From the NCBI GenBank assembly GCA_013153755.1, contig JAADDU010000058.1, positions 1 through 7,399 on the forward strand: a stretch of 7,399 nt of DNA, read 5' to 3'. This document shows positions 1 to 4,720 of this stretch, one piece after another; the stretch's first letter is position 1; every line of letters starts with the position of its first letter. The position numbers and the translations under genes are program-made. The DNA comes from Campylobacterota bacterium (lineage in GTDB: Bacteria > Campylobacterota > Campylobacteria > Campylobacterales > Sulfurimonadaceae). The notes beneath the pieces were generated by a model. It saw nothing but the letters and a program-made list of their open reading frames with translations, ran no database searches and was not told the DNA's origin.

Positions 1-501
1 AAACTACTTAGTTTTGAAGTGATAGGTGGGGATGACAAACAGTGGCTTTATCTCCCAGCCATAAAAAGGGTAAAAAGAATCAGTTCTCGTAATAAATCAG
101 GCTCTTTTATGGCAAGTGAATTTTCTTATGAAGATATATCTTCGCAAAATTATAAAAATTATACTTATGAAGCAAAAGCACAACAAGTTAATGTTGATGG
201 TGTTGAGTACTTTAAAATCACAAGAGTACCAAAAGATAAAAATAGTGGCTACTCTAAACAAATCATTTGGGTAGATACAAAAGAGTATCTTGCAAGATTT
301 GGAGAGTACTACGATAAACACGATAGATTGCTTAAAAAAATCAACTTTTTAGATTATGTAAAACTTAACAACACTTATAGAGTTCATAAGATTATCATCC
401 AAAACATCCAAAACAAAAAAACTAGCACACTCATTTGGGATGAAGATAAGATAGGGGTGAAACTTTCCAAAAGAGAGTTCTCAAAAAGAGCTTTAAAATG
501 A
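1..501 (+). CDS. LolA-like outer membrane lipoprotein-sorting protein (5' end cut by window edge)
   Basis: The frame is open to the left edge, so the GTG at 19 is an internal valine codon and the true start lies outside. The visible part is 166 residues. Family members are usually about 240-260 aa, so roughly 80-90 N-terminal residues, including the expected signal peptide, are missing. The segment around visible residues 13-45 (QWLYLPAIKRVKRISS, then KSGSFMASEFSYEDIS) is the hallmark of the LolA_like/'outer membrane lipoprotein-sorting protein' family. These are periplasmic proteins with an open beta-barrel fold thought to carry lipids or lipoproteins. The rest alternates short beta-strands (YFKITRV, KQIIWVDT, YRVHKIIIQN), as expected for that fold. 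It is not the housekeeping LolA. Its stop overlaps the start of the barrel gene (ATGA) and an MMPL pump follows, so it probably serves as the periplasmic component of that system. The family call is firm; the cargo is unknown. Confidence 0.85.
   Translation, partial: KLLSFEVIGGDDKQWLYLPAIKRVKRISSRNKSGSFMASEFSYEDISSQNYKNYTYEAKAQQVNVDGVEYFKITRVPKDKNSGYSKQIIWVDTKEYLARFGEYYDKHDRLLKKINFLDYVKLNNTYRVHKIIIQNIQNKKTSTLIWDEDKIGVKLSKREFSKRALK
484..501 (+). promoter_or_regulatory. SD-like site and ATGA start/stop overlap (translational coupling)
   Basis: The barrel gene's ATG (498-500) overlaps the TGA stop (499-501) of the LolA-like gene. An AAGAG stretch at 486-490 lies 7 nt before the ATG and can act as a modest Shine-Dalgarno site. 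The arrangement suggests that translation of the two proteins is coupled and that they are made in fixed proportion. Confidence 0.6.
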
Positions 502-1661
502 AAAAAACAGTACTGTTTTTTCTTCTTTACTCTAGTATCTTTGCCTTTGAGCATAAAACAGAGTTATCTTTGGAGTTTAATGGTTATAACACATACAAAA
601 ATGAGTCAAATATACAAGGAGTCACAAAACTTGGATTTGAAAATGAGTACTTTAAAACAGATATATCTTTAGAGTATCTTTACTCTCAAAAATACAGACA
701 AAAAAGATACATCATGTTAAATGAACTATATCTAAGCCACGAAACAGATGACTACACACTAAAAGTTGGTAAAAGTATCAAATTTATTGGGGAGTTAGAG
801 GGGTATAATATAACAGATTTTTATAACCAAAAAAACTATCTTAAAGACCCATTTGATAAGAGTGCTAAACTTGGTTCTTTAGGGGCTGATTTTACATACT
901 ATTTTGAAGATTCTTACATAATGGTTGGTTTAAAACTTTATGAACAAGATATAAAATATCCAACTAAAGAGATGCCGTATAACCCTTTTGAGATGCCATA
1001 CTCTAAGGAATTACAACTTCAAGATAAAAGATATACACCGAGTTGTTATCTTATGTATAGCTTTACAACTCAAAAACATATAGATAGTGATTCTAAAATT
1101 ATTTTTTATCATGGTTACGATAACAAACGCTACTTTGATTTACAAAACAGCACTTTATCTCAATATGCTTATAGAGTAAATAAACTACTTTTTTTATCAA
1201 ATCTTGTATATCAAGATTATATTTTTAAAACAGAATTATCTTACACAGATGTTATAAACTCAACTAAAATGAGCGACTATGCACAACTAAGTTTTGGGCT
1301 TGAGAGAGGGTTTTACGATGTTTTTGGCACAGATATAACACTATATAGCGAGTACTATAAATATAGTTATAAAGATAACTCAAAGATAAAAAATGTAGAT
1401 GTGTCAGAGATATATGATAATGATATTTTTGTAGCATTAAAGTTAGATATGAACAATGAGCAAAGTAGTAATATAAAGCTAGGTATGCTTTATGATTTAT
1501 CAAATAGTGAGCGTGTTTATAAGGTTGAATTTAATTCAAGAGTATTTGATGACTTTGTTATAGATATACAGTACCTACAAACACAAACTAAGCTAAATAC
1601 CTTACTTACAAACATAGGTAACACTAAAAAAGCAACTCTTAGCATTAGCTATATATTTTAA
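498..1661 (+). CDS. Secreted outer-membrane beta-barrel protein, DUF1302/porin-like
   Basis: This 387-aa protein begins with a signal peptide (MKKTVLFFLLYSSIFA), with likely cleavage near residue 16. The mature part is rich in Tyr, Phe, Ser and Asp and shows alternating amphipathic strands with no hydrophobic helices. It ends in SISYIF; a C-terminal Phe is the usual BAM recognition signal of outer-membrane barrels. Residues 90-120 (VGKSIKFIGELEGYN...DFYNQKNYLKDPFD) resemble the 'G-R/K-x-x-x-x-G-E-x-x-G ... D-x-x-N-x-x-D' segment of DUF1302-type and alginate-export-like barrels. That resemblance is from memory and is only moderately certain. It sits between a LolA-like protein and an MMPL exporter, so it may be the outer-membrane exit or acceptor of that pathway. 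It lacks the TolC coiled-coil features and is not an efflux duct of that class. The substrate cannot be told from the sequence. Confidence 0.75.
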   Translation: MKKTVLFFLLYSSIFAFEHKTELSLEFNGYNTYKNESNIQGVTKLGFENEYFKTDISLEYLYSQKYRQKRYIMLNELYLSHETDDYTLKVGKSIKFIGELEGYNITDFYNQKNYLKDPFDKSAKLGSLGADFTYYFEDSYIMVGLKLYEQDIKYPTKEMPYNPFEMPYSKELQLQDKRYTPSCYLMYSFTTQKHIDSDSKIIFYHGYDNKRYFDLQNSTLSQYAYRVNKLLFLSNLVYQDYIFKTELSYTDVINSTKMSDYAQLSFGLERGFYDVFGTDITLYSEYYKYSYKDNSKIKNVDVSEIYDNDIFVALKLDMNNEQSSNIKLGMLYDLSNSERVYKVEFNSRVFDDFVIDIQYLQTQTKLNTLLTNIGNTKKATLSISYIF

Positions 1662-1672
1662 AGGACTTATGG
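1661..1672 (+). promoter_or_regulatory. Ribosome binding site of the MMPL gene
   Basis: AAGGA at 1661-1665 directly follows the barrel stop and lies 7 nt before the ATG at 1673. Another ATG at 1669 is in a different frame and meets a stop after ten codons, so the spacing and frame together fix the start at 1673. Confidence 0.7.
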
Positions 1673-3919
1673 ATGAAAAATTATGTAAATTTTTTAGATA
1701 AATATAAATTTAGTATCATTATATTTATAACTCTTGTAGTTGGATTACTCTCTTTATCGCTAAAAAATCTAGCTTATGAGGGGAGTTATCGCATCTGGTT
1801 TGATAAAGACTCCAACATCATAAAAAACTATGATAATTTTCGTTCAACTTTTAGTGGCGATGATACTTTTATAGTTGCATTTAAAGATGTGGATGGGATT
1901 TTTAACAAAAAAGCTGTTGATACCATCTTAGAACTTACTCAAAAATTTAGTGATATAGATGGAGTAAGAAAGGTTGAGTCTTTAAGTAACTATCAGTATA
2001 TAAGTAGTGAAGATGATGACATCATAGTAGAAGATTTTTTATATGGTGATGAAGACTTAGAGCAAAAAAAGCAACTTGCACTAAAAGATACTCTTATACT
2101 AAATCAACTTATCTCAAAAGATGCAAAAACAACGATGTTTGGGGTTAGACTATCTTCTAAAGCAGGGGCAAATGAAGAGGTAAATATCTATGTTTTTGAG
2201 CAACTTAAAAAGATTTTAAAAGAACAAAAGAGTGATTATAGGTTTTATATAACAGGTGCTCCTGCCATCACTGCATCTCTTGTTGGTATATCTCAAAGAG
2301 ATGCTATGATTCTTATGCCTTTAGCAGTGTTTGTTGTTATAGGATTTTTGTTTTTTATCTTTAGAAATCTCATGGGTGTTTTAGTGCCATCCGTTGTTGT
2401 AGTACTCACTTTTTTAAGTGTTTTAAGCATAGAGATGATACTTGGATATAAACTAAATAACTTTACAGTAAACATACCATCTTTCATAACTGCCATAGCC
2501 ATAGCAGATGCGATGCATCTATACCTTGCATGGGTTTACTTCAAATCTAAAGACAACAATACAAAAGAGTCCCTATATCTAGCTCTAAAATCAAACTTTA
2601 CCCCCATAGCACTTACCTCTCTTACTACTGCCATAGGTTTTGCATCTTTAGGGATAAGTAGCTTAGAACCAGTATCTACACTTGGTCTTGCCATAACAAG
2701 TGGTGCTGTTATAGCATTTGTTTTAAGTGTTAGTATTGCCCCTGCAATTTTATTAACTCTCCCTCAAAACTATAAAGTAAAACAAGTTAAAATTTTTAAC
2801 TTTCTTAACACTAAAGGTTATGGGGCTTTTATAGTTAAAAACGATAAAAAGATAGTTTTTAGTTTTATGATTGTTTTTATCATCATCTCTTTTGGATTGC
2901 TAGATTTAAAAGTAGATAGTAACTCGTTGAAATATTTTGCGAAAGATACAGTAGTTAGAAGTGGTGCTGAGTTTGTTGAGAAAAATTTAACTGGTAGTAT
3001 GGTTTATGAGATCATTCTTGATGCTAAAGCAAAAGAGGAGGTAAAAAATCCTGCCTTTTTAGAAACTATAGTTAAGTTTGAAAAAGAGTTTATACAAACA
3101 TACCCAGAGGTAAGGTTTACCACCTCTTTAAAAGATATAGTAAAAAGGATGCAATCAGTCATAAACACAGATGCAAACTCTTTGCTTCCAAAAGATAGAA
3201 ATCTAGTAGCTCAGTATCTTTTACTTTACTCTATGAGCTTACCTCAAGGTATGGAGATAAATGATAAGATAGATACACAAGAAAGGTATTTAAGACTTAG
3301 TATAAATATAAATCTACAAGATACTTCTAAAGATTTGCAGATGATAGAGTGGATAAAAAATTGGTGGGATAAAAACACTAAATATAGTGCTGATGTTCAA
3401 GGTCAAAGTGTTATATTTGCATATATGCAATCGAGTATAACAGATACTCTTATCACATCTATCTCCATAACTCTTTTAGTAGTTGCTTTTTTTATGCTTC
3501 TTATCTTTAAAAATCTTAAAACCTTATGGTTGTTCATCTTGCCAAATATAACTCCCATCTTATTTGTTGGTGGAATCATGGGTTATCTTGGTATAAATGT
3601 AGATATAGGTGTTGCTATATCTGCTGCTGTCATACTAGGTATAGCAGTTGATGATAGTATCCACTTCTTTTCCAAATACTTTGATGCGATTAAAACAAAA
3701 AGTTTTGAAGATACTATAGACTATATCATCTCTCATAGTGGTAATGCTATGATACTAACAACACTCATACTATCATGTACTTTTGCTATATTTGGAGTGA
3801 GTAGCTTTATACCAAACATAAACTTTGCCATAGTAACGGTTAGTGCACTAAATATCGCTCTTGTTCTTGACTTGGTTTTACTTCCAGCTTTGCTTAGTTT
3901 GTTTTATGCAAAAAAATAA
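1673..3919 (+). CDS. MMPL/RND-superfamily inner-membrane exporter
   Basis: This 748-aa protein has the duplicated RND layout. Repeat 1 has a first helix (about 13-30), a large periplasmic loop (31-209) and five helices (about 212-230, 236-257, 268-288, 310-328, 335-362). Repeat 2 repeats this with a helix at 392-410, a loop at 411-590 and helices at about 591-612, 617-640, 645-667, 690-711 and 717-745. Helix 10 carries GIAVDDSIHF (656-665), the signature of 'predicted exporters of the RND superfamily' (COG1033/MMPL). The equivalent place in helix 4 reads AIADAMHL (276-283). Asp279 and Asp660/Asp661 are the likely proton-relay residues. At about 750 aa it is far shorter than the roughly 1,030-aa HAE1 drug pumps. 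No periplasmic adaptor or TolC gene is adjacent. Related MMPL proteins move lipids or other hydrophobic molecules out of the inner membrane. The partners here are probably the upstream LolA-like and barrel proteins. The family is clear; the substrate is unknown. Confidence 0.9.
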   Translation: MKNYVNFLDKYKFSIIIFITLVVGLLSLSLKNLAYEGSYRIWFDKDSNIIKNYDNFRSTFSGDDTFIVAFKDVDGIFNKKAVDTILELTQKFSDIDGVRKVESLSNYQYISSEDDDIIVEDFLYGDEDLEQKKQLALKDTLILNQLISKDAKTTMFGVRLSSKAGANEEVNIYVFEQLKKILKEQKSDYRFYITGAPAITASLVGISQRDAMILMPLAVFVVIGFLFFIFRNLMGVLVPSVVVVLTFLSVLSIEMILGYKLNNFTVNIPSFITAIAIADAMHLYLAWVYFKSKDNNTKESLYLALKSNFTPIALTSLTTAIGFASLGISSLEPVSTLGLAITSGAVIAFVLSVSIAPAILLTLPQNYKVKQVKIFNFLNTKGYGAFIVKNDKKIVFSFMIVFIIISFGLLDLKVDSNSLKYFAKDTVVRSGAEFVEKNLTGSMVYEIILDAKAKEEVKNPAFLETIVKFEKEFIQTYPEVRFTTSLKDIVKRMQSVINTDANSLLPKDRNLVAQYLLLYSMSLPQGMEINDKIDTQERYLRLSININLQDTSKDLQMIEWIKNWWDKNTKYSADVQGQSVIFAYMQSSITDTLITSISITLLVVAFFMLLIFKNLKTLWLFILPNITPILFVGGIMGYLGINVDIGVAISAAVILGIAVDDSIHFFSKYFDAIKTKSFEDTIDYIISHSGNAMILTTLILSCTFAIFGVSSFIPNINFAIVTVSALNIALVLDLVLLPALLSLFYAKK

Positions 3920-3956
3920 ACTAATTGATGTTATAGATTTTTAAATCTATACATCA
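3910..3956 (-). terminator. Candidate intrinsic terminator at the convergent junction
   Basis: Bases 3926-3956 can fold into a hairpin. Arms 3932-3940 and 3943-3951 (TATAGATTT/AAATCTATA) pair perfectly. After one bulged T at 3931, TGATG (3926-3930) pairs with CATCA (3952-3956), giving 14 pairs in all. The 2-nt gap means the top one or two pairs must open to form a loop. Read leftward, a T-rich tract (TTTATTTTTTT, complement of 3910-3920) begins 5 nt after the stem, which suits termination of the methyltransferase transcript. Read rightward, no T-run follows, so it is a weaker terminator for the MMPL operon. The methyltransferase stop codon lies inside the stem. The stem is AT-rich, so its stability is modest. 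Confidence 0.5.
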
Positions 3957-4704
3957 TAATAGAAGCTGCTACACTAACATTAAAACTTTTTATCCCCTCT
4001 TGCATCTCTATAGTTACAACTTCATCACAAATATCAAGAATCTCTTTTGAGATACCATTTCCCTCATGTCCCATAAGTAGTACCCATTTTTTTGGTACTT
4101 TTACATCTCTTAAAGGGGTAGAGTTTTCTTTTACCTCAGCTGCAAAAATCTTATAACCCATATTTTGTAACTCTTGTATAGTTTGTACTATATCATCATA
4201 TAAATGAGTTTTTAACATCCCCATATGCCCCATAGAAACTCTCAAAGCTCGTCTTCCAAATGGGTGTGGACCTTGTTTTGGTAAGATATAAGAGCCTACT
4301 CCCAAAGCCATAGCACTTCTTGCGATAGAACCTATGTTTTGTGTGGAGCTTATCTCATCTAGCATGATTATATGTGCATCTAACTCATCTAACGACACCT
4401 GTTTTGGTCTTACTCCATGCATCATACAATTATGATGGATTTTATGACCAACTATCTTTTGCATATCATCTTTTGTTGCAAGATATTTTTTAGGTATTGT
4501 ATATTTTGAGAGTAAGTCGGTAAATTCATCATAGTATTCTTGTGTAGCTAAGATACTTTTTATCTCTAAATTAGCTTTTAAAAGTATATTTACAACTTTA
4601 GGGCTATCTGCTATAAAACTACCATCAGCACTAAAAGCATTATCTCTAAGTTTATGGTAGATTGAGAGTTCATCTATATCTATATTTTTGATTTTTATAA
4701 ACAC
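3931..4704 (-). CDS. SpoU/TrmH-family RNA 2'-O-methyltransferase
   Basis: This 257-aa enzyme should transfer a methyl group from S-adenosylmethionine to a ribose 2'-OH of rRNA or tRNA in the cytoplasm. The N-terminal part (about 1-100) looks like the L30e-like SpoU substrate-binding domain. The C-terminal SPOUT domain shows all three SpoU motifs. Motif 1 is NIGSIARSAMALG (123-135), with Asn123 and catalytic-type Arg129. Motif 2 is LLMGHEGNGIS (209-219), with Glu214. Motif 3 is IEMQEGIKSFNVSVAAS (232-248), with Ser240 and Asn242; motifs 2 and 3 form the trefoil-knot cofactor site. The start is GTG; no ATG occurs in a suitable place, and the early IDIDELSIYHKLRD segment matches how such proteins usually begin. 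It follows the sensor kinase by 6 nt and is probably co-transcribed. Length suits a stand-alone TrmH/RlmB/TsnR-like enzyme, but the target nucleotide cannot be assigned. Confidence 0.88.
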   Translation of the reverse strand: MFIKIKNIDIDELSIYHKLRDNAFSADGSFIADSPKVVNILLKANLEIKSILATQEYYDEFTDLLSKYTIPKKYLATKDDMQKIVGHKIHHNCMMHGVRPKQVSLDELDAHIIMLDEISSTQNIGSIARSAMALGVGSYILPKQGPHPFGRRALRVSMGHMGMLKTHLYDDIVQTIQELQNMGYKIFAAEVKENSTPLRDVKVPKKWVLLMGHEGNGISKEILDICDEVVTIEMQEGIKSFNVSVAASIMMYRFKNL

Positions 4705-4720
4705 TTAAAACTACTCTAAT
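4702..4720 (-). promoter_or_regulatory. Weak SD and GTG start of the methyltransferase
   Basis: Read on the minus strand, the kinase ends with TTAGAG then the TAG stop, followed by TTTTAA and the GTG start. The only purine-rich Shine-Dalgarno-like bases (GAG, 4714-4716) are the last sense codon of the kinase gene. Initiation probably depends on ribosomes finishing the upstream gene. A GTG start with a weak site suggests low expression. Confidence 0.45.

Noticed and set aside
19..21. GTG as the start of the LolA-like gene
   Set aside because: The frame continues upstream to the edge without a stop, there is no signal peptide after the GTG, and the product would be far too short for the family.
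97..321. A 74-codon minus-strand open frame, hydrophobic in translation
   Set aside because: It is antisense to the diagnostic part of the LolA-like gene; the apparent hydrophobicity comes from complementing Lys/Asn codons.
1264..1503. A 79-codon minus-strand open frame inside the barrel gene
   Set aside because: It has no ribosome site or recognisable domain and lies wholly opposite a clear barrel-coding frame.
2293..2502. A 69-codon minus-strand open frame inside the MMPL gene
   Set aside because: It lies opposite conserved transmembrane helices 2-4 and looks like a reading-frame shadow.
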